Positions 15,131 to 23,385 of a DNA stretch of 64,000 bases are shown one piece after another. The translations under genes were made by a program, and so were the position numbers. A model generated the notes under the pieces. That model was given only the letters and a program-made list of their open reading frames with translations. It made no database searches and was not told the origin of the DNA. This stretch comes from Cupriavidus consociatus. Its GTDB lineage: Bacteria; Pseudomonadota; Gammaproteobacteria; Burkholderiales; Burkholderiaceae. Numbering within the stretch: the stretch's first letter is position 1; every line of letters starts with the position of its first letter. The stretch lies in the NCBI RefSeq assembly GCF_017814975.1, contig NZ_JAGIQA010000033.1:24358-88357 (forward strand), given 5' to 3'.

Positions 15131-18064
15131 CTATTTTTTTTGCACAGGGCGTTCCGCAGCGCGTTCCGTCGTTCGTTCCGCCGCGCGTTCCATATGCCCT
15201 GCCGCGACCTCATCGACGATTGCCGTCGATATCTCCACCACTGTCGACACCGACGCCTTGGCCGCCGCCGCGACGGCCGCCGCGGCCTCACCGGCGGCCT
15301 GCAGCGCCAGTTGCTGGAGCGCGCCTTCACTGAACACACGGAAGCCGAGTTCGGGGCGGTAGCCATGAATTTCGCGCACGTCCAGGGCCTGCATGAATTC
15401 CAGGATCTCCGAGCTGATCACCTGGCCCGGCACCAGGATCGGGAAGCCGGGCGGATACGGAATCACGAACAGCGCCGACACCACCTCACGTCCCCTGGCA
15501 ATGGCTTTCGCCACCTCGGCCATGGTGAGGTATTCGCAGTTCTCCTCGTCATAGGACATGAAGAAGGCCTTGCGGATATCACCATCCGGTGTTTCGATTT
15601 GCCCGCTGTTGCAGACGCTACGAAAGGCAAAGTGAAAGTGAGAAAAGTCAGGCAGCGGCGGCAATTCCCGCGTCAGCGATGCCACCCGCTTCTCGTGCAG
15701 GCGGCGCTCGATCACGCTCATGTCGGCGGTTCGTTCGTCTAGCTCCCTGGCGATCTTGATCAGCACTTCGATCAGGTAAGCAACGGAGGAGCGCGTGGTA
15801 CCGATATTGGTCATGAACAGGACCGTGTTGCGGGACGTCTTGTTGATCTGGATCCCGTACTTGTCCATCAGGTACTTGTTCTTGAACGTGTCGCCGTCAA
15901 TGCCGGAGCAGCCGATCGACAAGGTCAACCGGGTCGGATCCAGCGCGAACTCGTCGACGCGCCACGCGGCCTCCATATTCGCCCAACCGGACTCGGGGCT
16001 GTAATACGCGTCGATCCCCGAGGGACGATAGTCAGTCGGTACCACGCGTGACACATTGAGGAAATGGAAGTACTTCTTCAGCAGCGGATGGGTGTGGATC
16101 CATTCACGCAAGGTCATGGCCAGCTCCATCTGCCGCTGCACCAGTTCATACCCTTCCAGTTCCACTTGCCGCCGTCCGACATCGAGCGATGCCAGGATCT
16201 GGTAGTTCGGCGACGTGGAGGTGTGCGTCATGTAGGCTTCGTGGAACGCCTCTTCCGCCTTGTCCTTGAAGTCCTGGTCCCACACGTGGATCATCGAGCC
16301 CTGCCGCAGCGAGGTCAGGGTCTTGTGCGTGGACTGGGTCGCATAGACGCGCACCCGTGCCCGGTCCGGGTTCGGCATCAGGCGCGTGGCGACGAGTTTC
16401 TCCTCGTCATCCCAGTCAGCGCCGCGGAACGATGTGGCGAAGGCCTCGTATCGCCGCCGATAGTCGTCACTGTCGAGTTCGCGGCGCAAGCGCGATGCAG
16501 CATCCATGCCGGTGCGCTGGCGATAGGTCGGGTGAAAGCGGGCGAAGGCAAACCATGCCTCGTCCCACAGGAAGATCAGGTCTGGCTTGATGGCCAGGCA
16601 CTCCTCCATCACGCGCTTCACGTCATAGACGACGCCATCGAACGTGCAGTTGGTCAACAGCACCATCTTGACCTTGTCCAGCGTGCCGGCCTGCCTGAAG
16701 CGCAGCAGGGTGCGCTTCATCTGGGCGATCGGCACGGCGCCGTACATCGAGAAGTCGTTCAGCGGATAAGAGTCAAGATAGGCCACTTTTGCGCCCGCCA
16801 GCACCATGCCGTAGTGATGCGACTTGTGGCAGTTGCGGTCCACCATGACGATATCGCCGGGCTTTACCAACGCCTGCACCACGATCTTGTTTGCGGTCGA
16901 GGTGCCGTTGGTGGCGAAGAAAGTGCGGCGAGCCCCGAATGCACGTGCTGCATACTCCTGCGCAACCTTGATGGGGCCGATGGGATCAAGCAGCGAATCC
17001 AGCCCTCCCGAGGTGGCCGACGTCTCCGCCATGAACAGGTTCAGGCCATAGAACTGCGCCATGTCCTGGATCCAGTGCGAATTCATGATCGACTTCCCGC
17101 GCGCCAGCGGCAGGGCATGGAATACGCCGGTTGGCTGCTTGGAGTATTCCTTCAGCGCCGTGAAGAACGGGGTCTTGTATCGCTCCGACACCCCCTTCAT
17201 GATTGACATGTACAGCTCGGTGTGGTCTTCCTCCCGGAAGAAGATCCGGTTGAAGACTTCGCCGACGCGCGAGGCGATTTCCTCGGCCTTAACATCAGTC
17301 ACCAGGTACAGGTCGAGCTCGGGTCGCAGTTCTGCGATCTTTTGTCCGAGCAATGGCCCTCGCTCGGACTCCGGCTGCTGTTCGATGCCTTCGTCCAGCC
17401 CGTCCAGGAACTTGCGCAACAGGTCCAGTTCATACTCCGACTTGAACGGGAACCCGTGCCGTATCACGCATGCCTGCAGGTTGAAGTTGAAAAGCGTGGC
17501 GATCAGGGCATCCTCGAAGCTCGGCACCACCACGACATCCCAGACGAAGGGGTCATCCACGCGCTGCTTGCGCTGGACGCGCCTGCGCAGGGCCTCTTCA
17601 TCCTCGCGTGACATGTCGTCGACGATCAGCACCTCAAAATATGGGCGCGTGATCTGGGCCTGCATCTCTTCTTCCGTCTCGATCTCGGACGGCTCCTCGG
17701 ATTCGGCCTCGAGCGACAGTTTCTTGTGGCGATAGGTATCGCTGGCAAGCATGCGATTGATGCGATGCACTGCAATATTGAGCCGGTGCAGGTCTCCACT
17801 GGCGAACCAGGCGGTCAGTTCCTCGAACAGACGGTAGCCCGGAAACGCCCAGAACCGCTCGATCGGCTCAAGCATTGACAGGGTTTCGGTGACACGAGCG
17901 TGGCGCTCGACGAACTCATTGCATTCGCGTCCGAGATTGACCAGCCGACCCAGATCGTCGGTCAGGTTCATCCAGCCATCCGCGCGCATCTCCCAGACAC
18001 TGCGATAGCGGTTCAGGGAAACGTTTTGCCCGGTTTTCGCTTTTCTTGCGGTGCTGCGTGTCAT
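15131..18064 (-). CDS. Very large Orn/Lys/Arg decarboxylase-fold PLP enzyme
   Basis: A 977-aa fold-type I PLP enzyme, about 220 residues longer than typical bacterial Lys/Orn/Arg decarboxylases. Residues 1-130 form an extra helical domain, followed by a receiver-like wing (FEVLIVDDMSREDEEALRR) and the catalytic domain with GTSTANKIVVQALVKPGD, a DEAWFAFARFHP Asp, and the PLP Lys about 581 in QSTHKTLTSLRQGS. The C-terminal subdomain has PYPPGFPILVPGQ. The tail is an Ala-rich segment with repeated Glu-Arg-Ala units. The start at 18064 follows GGAGGAATAAC. It probably converts a basic amino acid to its amine, but the substrate cannot be read from sequence. A 266-bp leader separates it from the nitrilase gene. 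Confidence 0.85.
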   Translation of the reverse strand: MTRSTARKAKTGQNVSLNRYRSVWEMRADGWMNLTDDLGRLVNLGRECNEFVERHARVTETLSMLEPIERFWAFPGYRLFEELTAWFASGDLHRLNIAVHRINRMLASDTYRHKKLSLEAESEEPSEIETEEEMQAQITRPYFEVLIVDDMSREDEEALRRRVQRKQRVDDPFVWDVVVVPSFEDALIATLFNFNLQACVIRHGFPFKSEYELDLLRKFLDGLDEGIEQQPESERGPLLGQKIAELRPELDLYLVTDVKAEEIASRVGEVFNRIFFREEDHTELYMSIMKGVSERYKTPFFTALKEYSKQPTGVFHALPLARGKSIMNSHWIQDMAQFYGLNLFMAETSATSGGLDSLLDPIGPIKVAQEYAARAFGARRTFFATNGTSTANKIVVQALVKPGDIVMVDRNCHKSHHYGMVLAGAKVAYLDSYPLNDFSMYGAVPIAQMKRTLLRFRQAGTLDKVKMVLLTNCTFDGVVYDVKRVMEECLAIKPDLIFLWDEAWFAFARFHPTYRQRTGMDAASRLRRELDSDDYRRRYEAFATSFRGADWDDEEKLVATRLMPNPDRARVRVYATQSTHKTLTSLRQGSMIHVWDQDFKDKAEEAFHEAYMTHTSTSPNYQILASLDVGRRQVELEGYELVQRQMELAMTLREWIHTHPLLKKYFHFLNVSRVVPTDYRPSGIDAYYSPESGWANMEAAWRVDEFALDPTRLTLSIGCSGIDGDTFKNKYLMDKYGIQINKTSRNTVLFMTNIGTTRSSVAYLIEVLIKIARELDERTADMSVIERRLHEKRVASLTRELPPLPDFSHFHFAFRSVCNSGQIETPDGDIRKAFFMSYDEENCEYLTMAEVAKAIARGREVVSALFVIPYPPGFPILVPGQVISSEILEFMQALDVREIHGYRPELGFRVFSEGALQQLALQAAGEAAAAVAAAAKASVSTVVEISTAIVDEVAAGHMERAAERTTERAAERPVQKK

Positions 18065-18330
18065 GTTATTCCTCCGCCAGCGAGATATTCTCAATACCCG
18101 GATGCGCGCGTGCGAACCCGAATTTGAGTCTTAGCTGCTTAATCGATGGTTGTGATCTTGTTTTGCGCTTGTCGTGCATTTTCCATGGGCCATGATTAAA
18201 GGATCCCATAACAAAGCCGACGACAAGCGTCTCCCTGGGACAGCGCATGCGTTCCCATCCGATAATCGTCTCCAATGCGATCGCGCCAGTTCAGCCGGGG
18301 AGCATGAGGCCGATCCGGGGTACCGCGAAG
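18065..18330 (-). promoter_or_regulatory. Leader of the decarboxylase gene with a long-range inverted repeat
   Basis: This 266-bp gap is richer in A+T than its surroundings. It contains CGCTTGTCGT (18166-18175) and its exact reverse complement ACGACAAGCG (18220-18229), separated by 44 bp, with CATGG-G-CCATG inside the loop. It may hold a promoter for the decarboxylase/ligase genes and either a leader RNA stem or a paired operator. I see no recognisable riboswitch. Confidence 0.4.
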
Positions 18331-19227
18331 TTACTCCCCGGCAGGACCGCTCACTTGCGGCTGTGCGTTTTCGCTGACTCCTGGCTTGACCAGTTTCCCC
18401 AAGGTATGCAGATATGCGTCGGCACCGCTGCCGCGCTGATAGACGGGAAACTCCACTTCCCGGTCACGGAAACTCTTGAGCGGCTGGCCAAGGCCGCGCA
18501 AGCCACGTTCGCGCTCGCGCCGCACCTTCTCAAAATCGATCTCCACCGGAATGATCTCCGCGGCACCCGACGAAGCCTCATGCAGCACATAACCGGAAGG
18601 ATCGACCACAATGGAGCGCCCCACGCCGCCATCTCCGACACCATTGATGTCAAAGAAATAAACCTGGTTGGTTGCCGCCGACGCGCGCACGATCGACAAC
18701 TCGATATCGCGATCGATCGTATCCGTCATGGTCGGGTGCAGAATCACCTCGGCGCCCATGGCTGCAAGCGTTCTGGTCGTCTCCGGGAACCACATGTCGT
18801 AGCAGATTGAGATGCCGAAGCGGCCGGCGTCCGGTACGTCGAACACCACGAACTCGTTGCCCGCGGCGATGCCTTGCTCGTAGGGGCGGAACGGAAACAG
18901 CTTGCGGAACCGCGCCACCACATTGCCGGCGGGATCGATGACGGGCGCGGTGTTATAGATCGCGCCGTCGCGGCGCTCGAACAGCGAGCCTGGTATCAGC
19001 CACAAGCCATGCCTGGCCGCCATCTCGCACAACCGGACCTCCTCGGCGCCCGGCATTTCCACCGCCTTGGCCGGGCTCGGACCAAAGGCGGCGAGTTCCG
19101 AGAACATCACCATATCGACCCAGGGAAAACGGTGCCTGACATGCGCCAGGTAGCGATTCATTTGCGTGATGTTCTCATCGAATGCCGAAACCGGCATTTG
19201 AATACCTGCTACTGCAAAACGCTTCAT
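18331..19227 (-). CDS. Carbon-nitrogen hydrolase (nitrilase superfamily amidase)
   Basis: A 298-aa nitrilase-fold amidohydrolase that splits C-N bonds of amides, carbamoyl compounds or nitriles. The catalytic triad is complete: Glu44 in MFSELAAFGP, Lys109 in FRKLFPFRP and Cys142 in SICYDMWFPE. The WFPE context after the Cys is that of aliphatic amidase/carbamoyl-type branches rather than true nitrilases. It is cytoplasmic. It starts at 19227 with GTGAGG upstream and is divergent from the MocR gene. As first gene of the minus-strand unit that also encodes a decarboxylase, ligase and Ntn-hydrolase, it probably acts on an amide intermediate of the same pathway. An N-carbamoylputrescine-amidase-like role is possible but not shown. 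Confidence 0.85.
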   Translation of the reverse strand: MKRFAVAGIQMPVSAFDENITQMNRYLAHVRHRFPWVDMVMFSELAAFGPSPAKAVEMPGAEEVRLCEMAARHGLWLIPGSLFERRDGAIYNTAPVIDPAGNVVARFRKLFPFRPYEQGIAAGNEFVVFDVPDAGRFGISICYDMWFPETTRTLAAMGAEVILHPTMTDTIDRDIELSIVRASAATNQVYFFDINGVGDGGVGRSIVVDPSGYVLHEASSGAAEIIPVEIDFEKVRRERERGLRGLGQPLKSFRDREVEFPVYQRGSGADAYLHTLGKLVKPGVSENAQPQVSGPAGE

Positions 19228-19450
19228 TTAATGCCTCACGAAACACAAATCTTACCGCCCGGTATATCCGCAGCGCTGGCGGAGCACCGTCATAGTTCTC
19301 GGGAATTAATTAAGCGCCAGCCCGGTTGCGGCGCTCCCATCTCCATAAGCTAATGCCGACTGCCTGATTGAATTGCCGCATTGTTGAAATAGTTCTGTGG
19401 TAATGCAGCGACATGATGGGATCTACTCTACAAGCCAGTTGGCCCCACTG

Positions 19451-19480
19451 TATAGTACCGGTACAAATTTTCGGATGGAG
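19451..19480 (+). promoter_or_regulatory. Palindromic site at the MocR start (probable operator)
   Basis: TATAGTACCGGTACAAAT contains the perfect 10-bp palindrome GTACCGGTAC (19455-19464) directly upstream of the ribosome site GGAG (19477-19480). TATAGT could serve as a -10 hexamer. It sits in the 260-bp divergent region between the nitrilase and MocR genes, where an autoregulatory MocR site is expected. Confidence 0.45.
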
Positions 19481-19487
19481 CCAAGAA

Positions 19488-20999
19488 TTGAAAGAGACGC
19501 CATTGACCGATTGGCTTCTCGCGCGCAGTCATTGGAGCACCCCGGTGCGCTCGGGCGTGCCGCTGAACCGGCAGCTGTTTGATGATATCCGCGATGCGAT
19601 CCTCGCCGGGCAGCTGTCGCCCGGCACCCGCTTGCCACCCACGCGGGAACTGGCACAGGACTTGGGCATTGCCCGCAATACAGTCCTCTATGCCTATGAC
19701 CGCCTCACTGACGAGGGCTACACCCAGACGCACGGCGGCAGTGGCACGTATGTAGGCAATACGGCTCCCGACCCGGCCTTGCTGGCAAGCATGGCCGGCG
19801 TGGACCAGCAGCCGCCGTATCCCGGCGACGAATCACGCCTGTCGCAGCGCGCACGCGAGCTGCTTGCCCACGTCGGCGTATCGGACGTGCAGGCAGGTGC
19901 CTTCGTCCCCGGCATTCCGGACGTCAGCCAGTTCCCCCGCGGCGTATGGCAACGGCTGATCACCAAGGCCTGGAAGTTCGCCAGCCAGGAGCAACTGGGC
20001 TATGGCAGCCGACATGGCTTCCCGCCCCTCAAGCGCGCATTGACGGAATATCTGGCGCTGGCGCGCGGTGTCGATTGCTCGCCCGAGCAGATCATCGTGA
20101 CGCAAGGCAGCCACCAGGCCATCGACTTGTGCGCGCGCATGCTCGCCGACCACGGCGACCGGATCTGGGTTGAGGATCCCTGCTATTGGGGGGCGCGCAG
20201 CATCTTTCGCTCGGCCGGCCTGCAGATGGATAGCCTGCCGGTCGACGAGCAAGGCATCCAGCCGCCCGTCTCGCCGGGCGAACCACCGCGCCTGATCTTC
20301 GTCACGCCGTCACACCAGTATCCGAGCGGCGCGGTGATGAGCCTGGCGCGGCGCCGGCTGCTGACTGAGCTGGCGCATCGCCACGGCGCCTGGATCATCG
20401 AGGACGACTACGACAGCGAGTTCCGCTATCAGGGTGCTCCCTTGCCCTCGCTCCAGGGTCTGGATCCGCATCACAATACGATTTACGTAGGCAGCTTTTC
20501 TAAGGTTCTTTACCCCGGCTTGCGGCTCGGCTTCCTCATTGTTCCGCCAGGACTTGCCGATGCTTTTTCGGTGGCACAGTCTGAGCTGCATCGTGGCGGA
20601 CAGCTTTTGATACAGGCTGCATTGGCGGAATTCATTGCGGATGGCCATTACGCGGCGCACGTACGCAAGATGCGCAAGATCTATGGCGAACGGCAGGCCC
20701 TGCTGACAAGCGAACTGCAGCACCAGCTTGGCGAGGAGATCGATATCGTCGGAACGGATACAGGACTGCACCTGACCGTCAAGCTGCGGCACGCTCACGA
20801 CCAGCTCGTATCGCGCTGCGCGCTTGCCCACGGTATCGTTGCCCGGCCGTTTTCGTCATATTTTGCTTCCCAGCAGAACTCCCAGAACGGCCTGGTTCTC
20901 GGCTACGGCGGCGTAAGCAACGAAGAGATTGCGTCGTCGGTTGCCAAGCTGGCGCATGCTATCCAACTGGTGCGCGAACCTGGCCGAGACATCTCATGA
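19488..20999 (+). CDS. MocR/PdxR-type transcriptional regulator (GntR HTH plus aminotransferase-like domain)
   Basis: A 503-aa regulator made of an N-terminal winged helix (residues about 20-85, RLPPTRELAQDLGIARNTVL) fused to a class I aminotransferase-like domain that binds PLP and an amino-group ligand. The PLP Lys is in YVGSFSKVLYPGLRLGF. I place the start at TTG 19488 because GGAG sits 7 nt before it; the ATG at 19413 would add 25 residues that do not look like the family. It is divergent from the nitrilase-decarboxylase-ligase unit. Known MocR proteins (PdxR, GabR, TauR) sense PLP with an amine or amino acid, which fits control of an amine-producing pathway. Confidence 0.87.
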   Translation: MKETPLTDWLLARSHWSTPVRSGVPLNRQLFDDIRDAILAGQLSPGTRLPPTRELAQDLGIARNTVLYAYDRLTDEGYTQTHGGSGTYVGNTAPDPALLASMAGVDQQPPYPGDESRLSQRARELLAHVGVSDVQAGAFVPGIPDVSQFPRGVWQRLITKAWKFASQEQLGYGSRHGFPPLKRALTEYLALARGVDCSPEQIIVTQGSHQAIDLCARMLADHGDRIWVEDPCYWGARSIFRSAGLQMDSLPVDEQGIQPPVSPGEPPRLIFVTPSHQYPSGAVMSLARRRLLTELAHRHGAWIIEDDYDSEFRYQGAPLPSLQGLDPHHNTIYVGSFSKVLYPGLRLGFLIVPPGLADAFSVAQSELHRGGQLLIQAALAEFIADGHYAAHVRKMRKIYGERQALLTSELQHQLGEEIDIVGTDTGLHLTVKLRHAHDQLVSRCALAHGIVARPFSSYFASQQNSQNGLVLGYGGVSNEEIASSVAKLAHAIQLVREPGRDIS

Positions 21000-21299
21000 A
21001 AGGAAAGGGAACAATCTGGTCTTCAGGGCTGCTATAGCCCTGCATCTTGACAACCTTCCCAACGTCCCTTTGTTGCTTTGCCCAAGCGCACATCGGATGT
21101 GGCAACGCACCGCGCTACCGCAGTTCGCACCCGTAGGAGAAATCGCGGTAGGTTCGAGCCGGCACCGACGATGCCCACTGTCCTGATTGCCATCTCATAC
21201 TTCCTTGCGTTGTATTAGGGATCTTTTAAATCTGATGCGGTGCGCTGACGGTATCGGCAAAGCGGCCGTGCACACCTGGCGCTGTTGGCCGTCACAAAA
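21000..21299. other. Non-coding spacer
   Basis: 300 bp between the MocR stop and the first gene remnant. No credible gene, RNA or terminator was recognised. Confidence 0.5.
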
Positions 21300-21527
21300 T
21301 CACTCCACTGCCCTGACCATGTCCTCGACCACCTTCTTGGCGTCGCCGAACACCATCATGGTCTTGTCCATGTAGAACAGCTCGTTGTCGAGACCCGCGT
21401 AGCCGGCTGCCATCGAGCGCTTGTTGACGATGATGGTCTTGGCCTTGTACGCCTCCAGGATCGGCATCCCGGCGATCGGCGACTCGGGATCGGTCTTGGC
21501 CGCGGGGTTGACCACGCCGTAGACCAT
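21300..21527 (-). pseudogene. pntB: C-terminal remnant of NAD(P) transhydrogenase beta subunit
   Basis: About 75 codons ending in a normal stop encode VVNPAAKTDPESPIAGMPIL, TIIVNKRSMAAGYAGLDN and YMDKTMMVFGDAKKVVEDM, which is the end of the NADP-binding domain of PntB. All upstream parts (membrane helices and most of domain III, over 80% of the gene) are absent; the frame runs straight into an unrelated amine-oxidase fragment. It cannot encode a working subunit. The reading is well preserved, so the break is probably recent. Confidence 0.8.
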
Positions 21528-21539
21528 GGCCGTCTTGCG

Positions 21540-21864
21540 CGCGGGCGAATCGGCTGGCCAGGCGCGTTGCAGCGCGGCACGCCTGGCCGGCTGCGGCGGA
21601 TTCGAACCGCACGCGATCGCACAAAGCCGGATGGATGGCCATGATGACGTGGCGCGCGCGCACTTCGCCCTGGTCGGTGTGCAGCGTGACGACCTCGCGG
21701 TCCCAATCCGAGATCCGGCGCACCGGGCACGACAGCCGCAGCTTCGTGCCAAGCGGCTGTGCCATCCTGTTGCTGAGGACCTGCGAGCCGCCGATGAAAC
21801 GCTTTTCCTGCGCGCTGTGCTTGATGCTGTCGAGCTGCATGTAGTCGCACGCGGCCGAATTGTC
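21540..21864 (-). pseudogene. Internal fragment of a flavin monoamine oxidase
   Basis: On the minus strand about 100 codons read SAQEKRFIGGSQVLSNRMAQ, then a beta-strand region DREVVTLHTDQGEVRARHVI and MAIHPALCDRVRFE. This is the middle of FAD-dependent amine oxidases (the RF-GGS motif and the VIVA-PP segment). The Rossmann N-terminus and the C-terminal substrate domain are missing, and it is joined out of frame to the pntB remnant. Boundaries are approximate. Confidence 0.65.
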
Positions 21865-21885
21865 GCCGTTCGCATTCGATTCCCA

Positions 21886-22645
21886 ATGCCCGACTCGTGT
21901 TTCGTCCGCGCTGACCGGACCCGCCTGAAGCAAATCCTGCTCAACCTGCTGTCCAATGCGATCAAGTACAACCGGGACCAGGGAACGGTCGAGGTGCAAG
22001 TGCTGAGCGTGACCGACGATCGCGTCCGCGTCAGCGTGCGCGACACCGGCGCAGGCCTGGCACCGGGACGGCTCGCACAACTGTTCCAGCCGTTCAACCG
22101 GCTCGGGCACAAGGGGGGCCCCGTGGAAGGCACGGGCATCGGCCTCGTCGTGGCAAAGCGGCTGGCCGAGCTGATGGGAGGCGCCATCGGGGCCGACAGT
22201 ACAGTTGGCGTGGGCAGCGTATTCTGGGTCGACCTGCCCGCTGCACGCCCGCCGGAGATGGATCGTGAACGTGCAGAACCTGCGGAACCGGCCCAGGCGC
22301 AACCGCAGGCCCCCGCTTCGGTGCATTCCTTGCTGTATGTCGAAGACAACCCCGCCAACCTGAAGCTCGTCGAGCAGCTCATCGCGCGCCAGCCAGACGT
22401 GCAACTGCTGACTGCGATCAATGGAACCGTTGGCGTCGAGCTCGCGCGCGCCGCGCTGCCCGACGTCATCGTGATGGATATCCACCCCCGATATCAACGG
22501 CATCGAAGCGCTGAGACGTCTTCGCGAAGACGCGAAGACAGCCCGCATTCCCGTCATCGCCCTCAGTGCGAACGCCATGCCGCGCGACATCGAGAAGGGC
22601 ATGGCTGCAGGATTCTTCCGCTATCTGACCAAGCCGATTCGTTGC
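21886..22645 (+). pseudogene. Hybrid histidine kinase/receiver remnant with a frameshift
   Basis: The fragment begins within the ATPase domain: N-box LKQILLNLLSNAIKYN, G1 VRDTGAGL, F-box LFQPFNRL, G2 GTGIGLVVAKRL. A receiver domain follows (LLYVEDNPANLKLVEQL to PDVIVMDI). At about 22485 the frame breaks: the expected PDINGIEALRRLRED continues only in the +1 frame, up to LTKPIR at about 22640. Sensor and dimerisation parts are missing. A two-base deletion near 22485 would explain the shift. Confidence 0.75.
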
Positions 22646-23311
22646 AGCATGGAAAGGAGCTCGAGCAAACGGTGCGTGAACTGGAAGCGAGCCGGGAGAC
22701 GATCGTTCGCCAGAGTAGCGAACTCAGACGCCTTTACGATCAGCTCGTCTGCGAACAACAGGTAACGGAGCGGCTGTTGCTCAACCTGCTCCCCGCCCCC
22801 ATCGCCGAGCGTTTGAAGCTGCGCTCCGATCTCACGACCGCCGGTCCCCCGGAAGTCATCGCCGAAAAGTTCGAAGAAGTGTCGGTACTGTTTGCCGACC
22901 TCGTGCAATTCACCAGATTCTCTCCCACCCTGAGCCCCGAACGGCTTGTGGCAGTACTGAATGAGATATTTGCCGGCTTCGACGATATCGCAGACAGCCG
23001 GGGACTCGAGAAGATCAAGACAATTGGCGATTCCTATATGGCGGTCGCCGGTCTGCCCCGGCCTGTGGCCGATCATAGCGGGCGTGATCGGGCGAAGAAA
23101 ATTCATATATGACCTGTGGGGTGATACCGTGAATATCGCCAGCCGGATGGAGTCGCAGGGCATTGCCGGCCGCGTTCAGGTGACGGCAGCTACTCGGAAG
23201 CGACTCGGTCCGCCGTTCGTGGTAGAGGAGCGCGGCCTGGTTGCAGCGAAGGGCATTGGTGACTTGCCCACCTGGCTCTTGGTTGGGAGAGCCACCGACG
23301 CGCCCAGATGA
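22646..23311 (+). pseudogene. Class III adenylate/guanylate cyclase remnant with internal deletion
   Basis: It starts with a coiled coil (ELEQTVRELEASRETIVRQS) and the LLLNLLPAPIAERLK linker typical of CYCc proteins, then the catalytic segment VLFADLVQFTRFSP (metal Asp) and KTIGDSYMAVAGLP. After about 23075 roughly 35 residues are missing and the frame changes; the next part reads GVIGRRKFIYDLWGDTVNIA and continues to the stop at 23311. Both parts are recognisable but no continuous product exists. Confidence 0.75.
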
Positions 23312-23385
23312 GGAGAGGCCGACGCATACGGCAGGCAGACAGCCGACAAGGGCCTTAAGGGCTGAACGCCGGCTGCAGCAGCCGC

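Noticed and set aside
21526..23112. A continuous plus-strand protein spanning kinase, receiver and cyclase parts
   Set aside because: Its first 120 residues are antisense to the amine-oxidase and pntB remnants, and the receiver and cyclase homologies leave the frame at about 22485 and 23075; it is a chance open frame over pseudogenes.
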